A DNA stretch of 33,905 nt. Source: Myxococcota bacterium (GTDB taxonomy: Bacteria > Myxococcota_A > UBA9042 > DTJE01). A model generated the notes under the pieces. The model was not told the DNA's origin and did not search any database. It saw only the letters and a list, made by a program, of their open reading frames with translations. How positions within the stretch are numbered: position 1 is the first letter of the stretch; each line of letters opens with the position of its first letter. The DNA is taken from assembly GCA_017994695.1 (NCBI GenBank), contig JAGOKF010000039.1, positions 1-33,905 of the forward strand, written 5' to 3'. Shown in pieces: positions 17,012 to 32,692 of the stretch. Position numbers and translations under genes: made by a program.

Positions 17012-17031
17012 GCGGAATCGCCGGATTCCGC
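17012..17031 (+). promoter_or_regulatory. 20-bp perfect palindrome upstream of the sigma-54 promoter
   Basis: GCGGAATC (17012-17019) and GATTCCGC (17024-17031) are perfect 8-bp inverted arms around GCCG. The centre is about 60 bp before the predicted transcription start. It could be a second regulator site or an RNA-independent DNA operator. It differs in sequence from the TTGCAC cluster, so at most one of the two classes need be the regulator's site. Confidence 0.45.
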
Positions 17032-17055
17032 GGCGCTCTCCCGGACGATCCGATC

Positions 17056-17071
17056 TGGCACGGCGGATGCA
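17056..17071 (+). promoter_or_regulatory. Sigma-54 (RpoN) -24/-12 promoter
   Basis: TGGCACGGCGGATGCA matches the sigma-54 consensus TGGCACG-N4-TTGCA at all positions but one (A for the first T of the -12 element). The invariant GG and GC are at the required spacing. The predicted start is about 17081, leaving a leader of some 50 bases before the ATG at 17132. The gene immediately upstream encodes a GAFTGA-containing activator, which such a promoter requires. Confidence 0.8.
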
Positions 17072-17131
17072 GAGGAAGGGTTCCGGGGCCGGGAAGAAGG
17101 CCCCGCGTCTTTTCAAACCTGGAGGTGTCAC

Positions 17132-17641
17132 ATGGTTCGGACGGGATGGACGTGGATGATCGTGGCGGGCCTGCTCGCCTCGGCGCCGGTGCTGGCCCAG
17201 CAGTGCCCCTGTGGCCGGGGCCCCGGCGGGCGACACGGAGGGGGGGCCGGGGGAGGGCCCCACGGCGGGCCCGGCGGCTTCTGGGCGGCCTGCCTCGCGT
17301 CGCCCGAACTGGGGCTGACCGCGGAACAGAAGGCCCGCCTGGACGCCCTGAAGGCCTCGGGGCGCGAGACGGCCGCCGGGCAGCGCCAGGCGATCCGGGC
17401 GCTGCGCCAGGAGATGCACCAGGCGCTGCTGGACCCCAAGGCCTCCCCCGAGGAGATCCGCGCCCGGGCAAAGGCCCTCCATGACGCGATGGACCAGGCG
17501 CGGGACCGGATGGTGGACCGGATGATCGAGGTCCGGTCGGTGCTGACCCCGGCGCAGCTGGGCCGCCTGGGGAGCCTCCCCGCCTGCCAGGGTCCCCGGT
17601 TCCGGGGCCCGCCGGAGGAGGCTCCCGACCTGGACGAGTAG
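17132..17641 (+). CDS. Secreted Spy/CpxP/ZraP-like LTxxQ protein with Cys/His/Gly-rich N-terminus
   Basis: The 169-residue protein begins with a signal peptide (cleavage likely near residue 22, VLA-QQ). The mature N-terminus has a CPCG pair (C25, C27) and a Gly/His-rich run (residues 28-49, with H35 and H44) that looks able to bind metal. The rest is helical, with the two family LTxxQ motifs, LTAEQ (62-66) and LTPAQ (138-142), separated by a long amphipathic helix. That is the fold signature of Spy, CpxP and ZraP, periplasmic chaperones or metal-stress proteins. GGAGGTG precedes the ATG. It has its own sigma-54 promoter just after a sigma-54 activator gene, as zraP does beside zraSR. The assignment as a ZraP analogue is by context and motif; metal binding is not shown. 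Confidence 0.8.
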   Translation: MVRTGWTWMIVAGLLASAPVLAQQCPCGRGPGGRHGGGAGGGPHGGPGGFWAACLASPELGLTAEQKARLDALKASGRETAAGQRQAIRALRQEMHQALLDPKASPEEIRARAKALHDAMDQARDRMVDRMIEVRSVLTPAQLGRLGSLPACQGPRFRGPPEEAPDLDE

Positions 17642-17766
17642 CCGGGTCCATCGGGGAACCCTCGATCCGCCTCCCGGTCCCCTCCTCTCGCAACCTCCCG
17701 TTCTTCGGATGATTCTTCCTCGAGAGGCCCCTCGGCTCCCGTCGCGGTCCGGCCGTTCGCCGCCGA

Positions 17767-17796
17767 TTGACATCGTGGCCCGGGATCCGGTACTGT
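17767..17796 (+). promoter_or_regulatory. Promoter P1 of the tRNA-tuf operon
   Basis: TTGACA (17767-17772) is followed by an 18-base spacer and TACTGT (17791-17796). The -35 is a perfect match and the -10 is fair. The 125 bases between the preceding gene and this promoter hold nothing I can assign; a 7-bp repeat CCTCTCG/CGAGAGG there has a 30-base loop and is not convincing. Confidence 0.6.
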
Positions 17797-17838
17797 CCCT
17801 GCCCGCGGCGGGGTCCTGACCGGGACGGAAAAACCCTA

Positions 17839-17867
17839 TTGACAGGAGCGCCCTGCCTGAGCATAAT
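17839..17867 (+). promoter_or_regulatory. Promoter P2 of the tRNA-tuf operon, with palindrome over the -10
   Basis: TTGACA (17839-17844), a 17-base spacer and CATAAT (17862-17867) make an almost ideal sigma-70-type promoter, with a start near 17874, about 26 bases before the first tRNA. The inverted repeat GCCTGA-N6-TCAGGC (17855-17872) covers the -10 and could be a regulator site. Confidence 0.8.
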
Positions 17868-17899
17868 CAGGCGCCCTTGAGGGGCCGTGTTCTTTGCAT

Positions 17900-17972
17900 G
17901 CTGGCGTAGCTCAATCGGCAGAGCACCTGATTTGTAATCAGGCGGTTGTGGGTTCGATTCCCGTCGCCAGCT
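17900..17972 (+). tRNA. tRNA-Thr(UGU)
   Basis: The acceptor arms are GCTGGCG and CGCCAGC. The anticodon stem CCTGA/TCAGG holds the loop TTTGTAA, giving anticodon TGT (ACA codons). The T-loop TTCGATT is normal. The discriminator base is T and no CCA is encoded. It is first in a four-tRNA cluster read into tuf. Confidence 0.95.
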
Positions 17973-17999
17973 CTGCGCCGGTTGGGGGACTTTGGTGCT

Positions 18000-18082
18000 G
18001 GAGGGGTTCCCGAGCGGTCAAAGGGGTCAGACTGTAAATCTGCTGCCAGATGGCTTCGGAGGTTCGAATCCTCCCCCCTCCA
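18000..18082 (+). tRNA. tRNA-Tyr(GUA)
   Basis: The acceptor arms are GGAGGGG and CCCCTCC, and the loop CTGTAAA gives anticodon GTA. A long variable arm makes it a class II tRNA, as expected for bacterial tRNA-Tyr. Discriminator A; CCA is not encoded (CCG follows). Confidence 0.95.
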
Positions 18083-18136
18083 CCGGTGCCGTTCTTTGAA
18101 GTTTGGCAAGCCCCCTGATGGGGACGAGTCGGGTGG

Positions 18137-18209
18137 GCGGGAATAGCTCAGTTGGCAGAGCGCGAGCCTTCCAAGCTCGACGTCGCGGGTTCGAATCCCG
18201 TTTCCCGCT
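18137..18209 (+). tRNA. tRNA-Gly(UCC)
   Basis: The acceptor arms are GCGGGAA and TTCCCGC. The anticodon stem CGAGC/GCTCG with loop CTTCCAA gives anticodon TCC. The T-arm GCGGG-TTCGAAT-CCCGT is regular. No CCA is encoded. Confidence 0.95.
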
Positions 18210-18237
18210 CCTTCTGTTCGGGGAATGCCTGGACGAG

Positions 18238-18309
18238 GCCTTCGTAGCTCAGGGGTAGAGCACCTCCTTGGTAAGGAGGGGGTCGGCAGTTCGAATCTGC
18301 TCGAAGGCT
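18238..18309 (+). tRNA. tRNA-Thr(GGU)
   Basis: The acceptor arms are GCCTTCG and CGAAGGC. The anticodon stem CCTCC/GGAGG with loop TTGGTAA gives anticodon GGT (ACC/ACU codons). No CCA is encoded. It lies 90 bases upstream of tuf; the order Thr-Tyr-Gly-Thr-tuf is the same as E. coli thrU-tyrU-glyT-thrT-tufB. Confidence 0.95.
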
Positions 18310-18399
18310 CCAGGGGCGATGGTCCGGTCCTGGTCGGGTGGCCGGGATGTGGCAGTTGCGCTGGCAAGGGGAGTCGTTGAAAGTCAAGGAGGATCGGTC

Positions 18400-19593
<1,194 letters not shown>

Positions 19594-19682
19594 CCGGGCG
19601 CGCGGTGCTGCCGGGCGCCGGCGGACTCCCGTAGGGGGGATCGCCCGGCCCCGGCGTTCCGCAGCCGGGAGGCGAGGCAGCC

Positions 19683-19865
19683 ATGGCGAAGAAAGAGAAC
19701 CGGGTCAACATCCAGCTGGAGTGCCAGTCCTGCCGGAAGAGCGGACTGCCTGGCGTCGCCCGGTACGTGACCGAGAAGAACAAGAAGAAGACGACGGCCC
19801 GCCTCGAGCTGCGGAAGTACTGCAAGTTCGAGCGGAAGCACACCCAGTTCAAGGAAGTGAAGTGA
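19683..19865 (+). CDS. rpmG: Large ribosomal subunit protein L33 (bL33)
   Basis: The 60-residue basic protein has the L33 core RYVTEKNKKKTTARLELRKY and the terminal RKHTQFKEVK. A zinc-ribbon form would have two CxxC knuckles. Here the first is present (C14, C17), but the second reads CKFE, so C47 lacks its partner and E50 stands in its place. The ribbon may therefore bind zinc weakly or through another ligand such as H53. The position between tuf and tRNA-Trp/secE is the conserved one. A GGGAGGCGAGG sequence precedes the ATG. Confidence 0.95.
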   Translation: MAKKENRVNIQLECQSCRKSGLPGVARYVTEKNKKKTTARLELRKYCKFERKHTQFKEVK

Positions 19866-19910
19866 AGGGGGTGGGCCTTTCCAGGGGGGTGATCAGGATC
19901 GCCTCCCGAC

Positions 19911-19986
19911 AGGGCAGTAGCTCTAACGGTAGAGCAGCGGTCTCCAAAACCGCGGGTTGGGGGTTCGAATCCCTCCTGCCCTGCCA
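19911..19986 (+). tRNA. tRNA-Trp(CCA)
   Basis: The acceptor arms are AGGGCAG and CTGCCCT, discriminator G, and the 3' CCA is encoded in the DNA. The anticodon stem GCGGT/ACCGC holds CTCCAAA, giving anticodon CCA. The encoded CCA distinguishes it from the four tRNAs upstream of tuf. Confidence 0.95.
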
Positions 19987-20020
19987 GTAGCGCCGGGCGA
20001 GGTCCCGGGAGAGGTCGAGG

Positions 20021-20398
20021 GTGGAAAAATACGTCCGGCTGTCGTTCGTGATCCTCGGGCTGCTGGTCTGGGTGGTGATGGCCAGTTTCTTCGCCACCGT
20101 GATGAACTGGATCAGCCCCGACCTGGACCGGTTCCTGATGGGGGCGCGGTTCGCCGTCAGCGACGCCCTGGGCATGATCTGCGGCGTGGCGACGGCCGTC
20201 GTGCTCTGGTTCCACGAGGCGGCGAACCGGCTGGGCCTGGAGGTCGCCTCGGAGCTCCGGAACGTGACCTGGCCGTCCTGGCCCGAGACGCGGGTCTCGA
20301 CGATCGTGGTGCTGGTGACCACGGTGGTCATCTCCCTGATCCTGGGGCTCTTCGACCTGATCATGGGCGGCCTTTCGGGCCTGATCTATCGCCTTTGA
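20021..20398 (+). CDS. secE: Preprotein translocase subunit SecE
   Basis: SecE clamps the two halves of SecY in the translocon. The 125-residue product has three transmembrane helices (about 7-28, 44-64 and 93-115), the long form known from E. coli, with the conserved amphipathic element ELRNVTWPSWPE (78-89) before the last helix. Translation starts at a GTG preceded by GGGAGAGG at six bases. It sits between tRNA-Trp and nusG as in most bacteria. Confidence 0.95.
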   Translation: MEKYVRLSFVILGLLVWVVMASFFATVMNWISPDLDRFLMGARFAVSDALGMICGVATAVVLWFHEAANRLGLEVASELRNVTWPSWPETRVSTIVVLVTTVVISLILGLFDLIMGGLSGLIYRL

Positions 20399-20414
20399 GG
20401 GGGCTCGTTTCGCG

Positions 20415-20951
20415 ATGGCGATGAAGTGGTACGTGGTCCACACCTTCTCGGGCTTCGAGCAGAAGGTGAAGGCGGACATCGAGCACGCGCTGAAGAACGA
20501 GTTCGCCTCCCTGGCGGGCCTGTTCGGGGAGATCATCGTCCCGATGGAGCCGCCGCCCCCCGAGGGGGCCCCCAGGCGTCCGGGCGGGCGGAAGAAGTTC
20601 TTCCCGGGCTACATCCTCGTCCAGATGGAGATGACCGACGCGGCGCACCATTTCATCCGGCACCGCCAGAGCGTGACCGGGTTCCTGGGGAACGAGAAGG
20701 GGCCCCGGCCGATCCCCGAGAAGGACGTCGAAAAGATCCGCCAGCAGATGAGCCAGGGTCCGGCCCTGGTGGAGACGGAGACCCTCTTCGAGGAAGGGGC
20801 CTCGGTGAAGATCAAGGACGGTCCCTTCGTCGGGTTCGCGGGTCGCATCGAAGAGGTGAAGGCCGAGAAGCGCAAGCTCCGGGTCCTGGTCACGATCTTC
20901 GGACGGGCGACCCCGGTGGAGCTGGATTTCAACCAGGTGGAGAAGGGCTGA
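20415..20951 (+). CDS. nusG: Transcription termination/antitermination protein NusG
   Basis: The 178-residue NusG binds RNA polymerase through its NGN domain ([15 protein letters not shown], then [14 protein letters not shown]), and Rho or S10 through its C-terminal KOW domain ([21 protein letters not shown]). No insertion is seen between them. An ATG two codons downstream (20421) is an equally good start. It is 16 bp after secE and 40 bp before rplK. Confidence 0.97.
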   Translation: MAMKWYVVHTFSGFEQKVKADIEHALKNEFASLAGLFGEIIVPMEPPPPEGAPRRPGGRKKFFPGYILVQMEMTDAAHHFIRHRQSVTGFLGNEKGPRPIPEKDVEKIRQQMSQGPALVETETLFEEGASVKIKDGPFVGFAGRIEEVKAEKRKLRVLVTIFGRATPVELDFNQVEKG

Positions 20952-20991
20952 GGGCCCCGGCACGGGACCCGGCGGAGGAGACGGACAGGCC

Positions 20992-21417
20992 ATGGGAAAG
21001 AAAATCGTCGGGCAGGTCAAGTTGCACATCAAGGCGGGGAAGGCCACCCCTCAGCCCCCGGTGGGTCCGGCCCTGGGCCAGGCGGGCGTCAACATCATGG
21101 AGTTCTGCAAGGCGTTCAACGCCCGCACCGCGTCCCTGGGCGACTCCACGGTCCCCGTGATCATCACGGTGTACTCGGACCGATCGTTCACGTTCATCAC
21201 GAAGACCGCCCCGGTGTCGGAGATGCTCCGGAAGGCCGCCGGCGTGGAGAAGGGCTCCTCCACCCCCGGGCGGACCAAGGCGGGCAAGGTGACCCGGGCC
21301 CAGGTCGCGGACATCGCGCAGAAGAAGATGCCTGACCTCTACGCCGTCGACCTCGAGGGCGCCATCCGGACCGTGGCTGGATCGGCCCGGAGCATGGGAC
21401 TCGAGGTGGTGGATTGA
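20992..21417 (+). CDS. rplK: Large ribosomal subunit protein L11 (uL11)
   Basis: The 141-residue product is full length. The N-terminal part has [24 protein letters not shown], the proline-rich helix that moves with translation factors, and the C-terminal RNA-binding domain ends in the usual SARSMGLEV. It forms the stalk base with L10 and L7/L12, whose genes follow. Confidence 0.98.
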   Translation: MGKKIVGQVKLHIKAGKATPQPPVGPALGQAGVNIMEFCKAFNARTASLGDSTVPVIITVYSDRSFTFITKTAPVSEMLRKAAGVEKGSSTPGRTKAGKVTRAQVADIAQKKMPDLYAVDLEGAIRTVAGSARSMGLEVVD

Positions 21418-21459
21418 CCCGTCGGCGACGGCCGGCTTGAGGGAGGCGAGGAGTCGTCG

Positions 21460-22176
21460 ATGGGAACGGTGGGCAAGAAGTACAAGGCGGCATTGAGCCA
21501 GGTGGACCGGGAGCGGCGCTACCCGGTCGACGAGGCATGCGCGCTGGTCGGGAAGACCGGCTACGCCTCGTTCGACGAGTCGGTGGACGTCGCGGTGCGG
21601 CTGAACGTGAACCCGAAGCACGCCGACCAGATGGTCCGCGGGGCCTGCGTGCTCCCGGCGGGAACCGGAAAGGTCACGCGGGTGCTGGTGTTCGCGAAGG
21701 GCGACAAGGACAAGGAGGCCCGGGACGCCGGCGCGGACTACGTTGGCGCCGAGGACCTGGCCGAGAAGATCAAGGAGGGGTGGTTCGAGTTCGACAAGGC
21801 CATCGCGACGCCGGACATGATGGGCCTCGTGGGAAAACTGGGCAAGCTGCTCGGGACCCGGGGCCTGATGCCCAACCCGAAGGTCGGCACCGTGACGATG
21901 GACGTGGGACGGGCGGTCCGGGAGGCCAAGGCGGGCAAGGTGGAGTTCCGGGTGGACAAGAACGGGATCATCCACACCACCCTCGGGCGCAAGTCCTTCG
22001 ACGCCGGAAAGGTCCGGGAGAACTTCTTGGCGCTGATGGAGACGCTGATCAAACTGAAGCCGTCCACCGTGAAGGGGACCTACGTGAAGAGCATCACGCT
22101 CAGCACGACCATGGGGCCCGGGATCCGGGTCGATCCGGCGGACGTGGAGGCGGCGCTGAAGGGCGCCGCCCGCTAG
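21460..22176 (+). CDS. rplA: Large ribosomal subunit protein L1 (uL1)
   Basis: The 238-residue L1 has the two-domain family layout with signatures [12 protein letters not shown] and the C-terminal [19 protein letters not shown]. It binds the L1 stalk of 23S rRNA and is a known autogenous repressor of rplKA mRNA in E. coli. A repressor site upstream of rplK is not evident by eye in the 40-bp gap. Confidence 0.98.
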   Translation: MGTVGKKYKAALSQVDRERRYPVDEACALVGKTGYASFDESVDVAVRLNVNPKHADQMVRGACVLPAGTGKVTRVLVFAKGDKDKEARDAGADYVGAEDLAEKIKEGWFEFDKAIATPDMMGLVGKLGKLLGTRGLMPNPKVGTVTMDVGRAVREAKAGKVEFRVDKNGIIHTTLGRKSFDAGKVRENFLALMETLIKLKPSTVKGTYVKSITLSTTMGPGIRVDPADVEAALKGAAR

Positions 22177-22360
22177 AAGCGGGAATGGCCGCCGGGGAGG
22201 GAGACCCCGGCGGATGAAGGTGCTGCCCGAGAAGTCGGCAGGCCCCCGGACGGGGCCGTAAGACCGGCGGAGGCGGTGGAAGACAGGAGTGGTTCCGGCT
22301 CCGGCCCTCCATTCCTCTATCGGGCTGCCCTGAAGAACCTCGGATGGGAGAAGAGATCCG
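22177..22360 (+). promoter_or_regulatory. rplA-rplJ leader with hairpins, L10-leader-like
   Basis: The 184-nt gap holds three stems. The first is perfect, CCGCCGGGG (22189-22197) with CCCCGGCGG (22205-22213) around a 7-base loop. The second is GGCCCC (22241-22246) with GGGGCC (22252-22257). The third is AGGAGTGG (22285-22292) with CCATTCCT (22309-22316), containing one G-U pair and preceded by GAAGAC. In many bacteria an L10 leader RNA sits here and lets L10(L12) repress rplJL translation, and the GAAGACAGGAG string resembles that element's kink-turn side. A covariance-model hit would be needed to be sure. Confidence 0.5.
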
Positions 22361-22888
22361 ATGAATCGGGAACAGAAGCAGGCAGCCGTCGAGGAGTTGA
22401 AGGGCATCCTGACCTCCTCGAGGGCCATGGTGCTGGTGTCCATGACCCGCCTGAACATGGAGACGACCACGGGGCTGCGGGCCACCCTTCGCAAGGAGGG
22501 GGGCCGGTTCCAGGTCATCAAGAACACCCTGTTCGGGCGGGCGGTGGACGGGACCCCGCTGGCCTTCCTGGGCGAGAAGCTGGCCGGTCCGCTGGCGGTG
22601 GCGTACACCGACGGCGACCCGGTGGGTCTCGCGAAGGCCCTCGTGGGCATCCTGAAGTCCGTCCAGGGACTTCAGTTCGTGGTCGGGGTGCTGGGCACCC
22701 GGTCGATGAACGAGGCCCAACTGAAGGCGTTGGCGACCCTCCCGTCGGCCGAGGTGCTGCGGGCGATGCTGCTCGGGACCTTCGGTGGCGTCCCGCGGAA
22801 GTTCCTGGGGCTGTTGCAGGCCCCGGCCCGGGACTTCCTGGGGGTGCTGAAGGCCCGGGAGCGGCAGTTGACGGAGCAGGCGGCGTGA
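22361..22888 (+). CDS. rplJ: Large ribosomal subunit protein L10 (uL10)
   Basis: The 175-residue L10 anchors the L7/L12 dimers to the ribosomal stalk base. The N-terminal rRNA-binding domain is recognisable from [20 protein letters not shown] and from [12 protein letters not shown], and the C-terminal helix that carries L12 dimers is present. It follows the leader described upstream and precedes rplL by 61 bp, the stalk operon order of most bacteria. Confidence 0.96.
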   Translation: MNREQKQAAVEELKGILTSSRAMVLVSMTRLNMETTTGLRATLRKEGGRFQVIKNTLFGRAVDGTPLAFLGEKLAGPLAVAYTDGDPVGLAKALVGILKSVQGLQFVVGVLGTRSMNEAQLKALATLPSAEVLRAMLLGTFGGVPRKFLGLLQAPARDFLGVLKARERQLTEQAA

Positions 22889-22949
22889 CCGGACGGCCGA
22901 TGTTGTGGCCGGAACGGGTCCGCCAGGGAACCACACAAAGGAGCGTGAG

Positions 22950-23348
22950 ATGTCGGAGATCACTCGGGACCAGGTGAAGGCGTATCTGAGCCAGTTGACG
23001 GTGTTGGAGCTGGCCGAACTGACGAAGGAACTGGAGGCGCTGTGGGGCGTCACCGCCGCGGCTCCGATGGCGGCGATGGCGATGCCGATGGCGGCGGCTC
23101 CCGCCGAGGCGGCGGCGCCGGTCGAGGAGAAGACCGAGTTCGACGTCATCCTCGTCGAGGTGGCGGCGGACAAGCGCGTGGCGGTGATCAAGGAGGTCCG
23201 GGGGATCGTCTCGGGCCTGGGCCTGAAGGAGGCCAAGGAGCTCGTCGAGAGCGCTCCGAAGGCCATCAAGGAGGCCGTCTCCAAGGCCGAGGCCGAGGAG
23301 ATCAAGAAGAAGCTCGAAGCCGCCGGCGCGAAGGTCGAGATCAAGTAG
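22950..23348 (+). CDS. rplL: Large ribosomal subunit protein L7/L12 (bL12)
   Basis: The 132-residue protein has the N-terminal dimerisation region (residues 5-34), an Ala/Met/Pro-rich hinge (about 36-58), and the conserved C-terminal domain ([21 protein letters not shown] to the final KVEIK). The ATG at 22950 follows AAAGGAG by six bases; an in-frame upstream ATG at 22905 has no such site and would add non-homologous residues. Confidence 0.97.
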   Translation: MSEITRDQVKAYLSQLTVLELAELTKELEALWGVTAAAPMAAMAMPMAAAPAEAAAPVEEKTEFDVILVEVAADKRVAVIKEVRGIVSGLGLKEAKELVESAPKAIKEAVSKAEAEEIKKKLEAAGAKVEIK

Positions 23349-23363
23349 GGCCGGTTCGCGGGG

Positions 23364-23395
23364 CCTCCCGAGGGCGCGCCTTGCGCCCCGGGAGG
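23364..23395 (+). terminator. Strong hairpin (attenuator or processing site) after rplL
   Basis: CCTCCCG (23364-23370) pairs with CGGGAGG (23389-23395), and GGGCGC (23372-23377) with GCGCCC (23383-23388). The only defects are a single bulged A and a 5-base loop. No T-run follows. In E. coli the same gap holds an attenuator and an RNase III site, so partial termination or processing between rplL and rpoB is the likely role. Confidence 0.55.
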
Positions 23396-23707
23396 ATCGC
23401 GGTCCGACACGCGAGTGCGCGGGGGTGCACATCCGGACCCGCTCCGCGATGCAGGCTCCCGGCTCGCGCCACGTGCGGGGGCATCCGCGGAAACGCGGCT
23501 GCCCGTTGCCTCCCCGACGGGGGCCCGGAAGCCACGCCCGTGGCTCCGGGTTGGGCGCGTAGGCGGGCGGTGCACTGCCGTTCCGCCGACGCCAGGGCAG
23601 AGGCCGGGGTCCGCTCGTAGGGATCCCGGCGTGGTTCCGGGGACGATGCCGTTGAAGGGCCTCGCTCGGAGACTCGTTCCAACCGTCTCACCAGGAGCAG
23701 GGACAGG
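23396..23707 (+). other. Gene-free, hairpin-rich rplL-rpoB spacer
   Basis: No credible gene is seen here. Further stems are present. One is ATCGC/GCGAT plus GGTCCG/CGGACC (23396-23450), with an asymmetric bulge. Another is a GAAA-tetraloop stem CCGCG/CGCGG (23485-23498) extended by GGGCA/TGCCC (23479-23504). A third is CCCGGA/TCCGGG plus GCCAC/GTGGC (23524-23550), with one bulged A. The rest up to rpoB has no clear motif, except a possible ribosome-binding sequence CAGGAGCAGGGACAGG before the ATG. The stems are consecutive and do not overlap, so they could form at the same time. Confidence 0.5.
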
Positions 23708-27844
<4,137 letters not shown>

Positions 27845-27935
27845 TGCCGATGGCGGGACGGTTTCCGGGAGTCCGAGTTGCAAGGCCGGGGGCCCCTGGG
27901 GGCTCCGGCGCTGTCACCCTGACGGGAGGTGCCTC

Positions 27936-32090
<4,155 letters not shown>

Positions 32091-32115
32091 CCCTGGGCCC
32101 GGGACGGGAGGCGCG

Positions 32116-32652
32116 ATGACCCGGAGTCGGGAGATCCAGACGCTCCTGTGGGCCCTGGCCGGCGCCCTGGCCATCATCGCCGCCGCCACCTGGTGGCTGG
32201 GCCGCCACCCGCAGACGGAACCCCCGGGAAGCGGGACGGCGGCCATCTACGTGGAACTGGACCGGGGCGCCGAGGGATCGGCGGTCTATCGCCTGCCGCC
32301 GGGGTCCACGGCCCGGGATCTCTTCCGGGCCGCGGGGATCGCCGCGCCTTCCCGGTGGGATCCCTCCCGGCCCCTGGAAAACGGCCGCCTCTACCGCCTC
32401 GAGGGCGACGGGGGCCATTCCGAGTCCTGGATGAGCGGGGAACGCCTGCTGGCGCTGGGCATCCCGATTCCGCTGAACGAGTGCTCCCGGGAGGACCTGG
32501 TGGCCATTCCCGGCATCGGCGACGCCACGGCCGTCCGGATTCTCGAGCGGCGGGCCTCCCTGGGCCGGTTCCAATCCTACCGGGAGGTCGCCGAGGTCCC
32601 GGGGGTGGGTCCGAAGACGATCGAACTGCTGACGCGCCACACCCGCCTGTAG
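32116..32652 (+). CDS. ComEA-like membrane-anchored helix-hairpin-helix protein
   Basis: The 178-residue protein has one N-terminal transmembrane helix (about 9-28), then a region around residues 40-75 that resembles the SLBB-type domain of ComEA (YRLPPGSTARDLFRAAGI). The C-terminal part (about 118-178) carries tandem helix-hairpin-helix motifs: IPLNECSREDLVAIPGIGDATA, then FQSYREVAEVPGVGPKTIELL. ComEA binds incoming DNA at the membrane during transformation, and other one-helix HhH proteins of this build exist whose role is unclear. It starts 25 bp after rpoC with GGGAGG upstream, so it is probably in the rpoBC transcript. No comEC is nearby. Confidence 0.8.
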   Translation: MTRSREIQTLLWALAGALAIIAAATWWLGRHPQTEPPGSGTAAIYVELDRGAEGSAVYRLPPGSTARDLFRAAGIAAPSRWDPSRPLENGRLYRLEGDGGHSESWMSGERLLALGIPIPLNECSREDLVAIPGIGDATAVRILERRASLGRFQSYREVAEVPGVGPKTIELLTRHTRL

Positions 32653-32654
32653 AA

Positions 32655-32692
32655 CCCCCCTGGCCGGTTTCCGGATCAGGCCTCCAGGGGGG
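32655..32692. terminator. Bidirectional hairpin at the convergent comEA-like / amidohydrolase ends
   Basis: CCCCCCTGG (32655-32663) pairs perfectly with CCAGGGGGG (32684-32692) across a 20-base loop that contains the amidohydrolase stop codon (32676-32678). A small CCGG/CCGG stem fits inside the loop. There is no T-run on either strand. Its place between converging genes suggests a two-way terminator. Confidence 0.55.

Noticed and set aside
17684-17727. CCTCTCG/CGAGAGG repeat after the LTxxQ gene as a terminator
   Set aside because: Seven-base arms with a 30-base loop and no T-run; too weak.
18310-18399. Possible sigma-54 element (TGGCAGTTGCGC) before tuf
   Set aside because: Spacing between GG and GC does not fit -24/-12, and two good sigma-70-type promoters already serve the operon.
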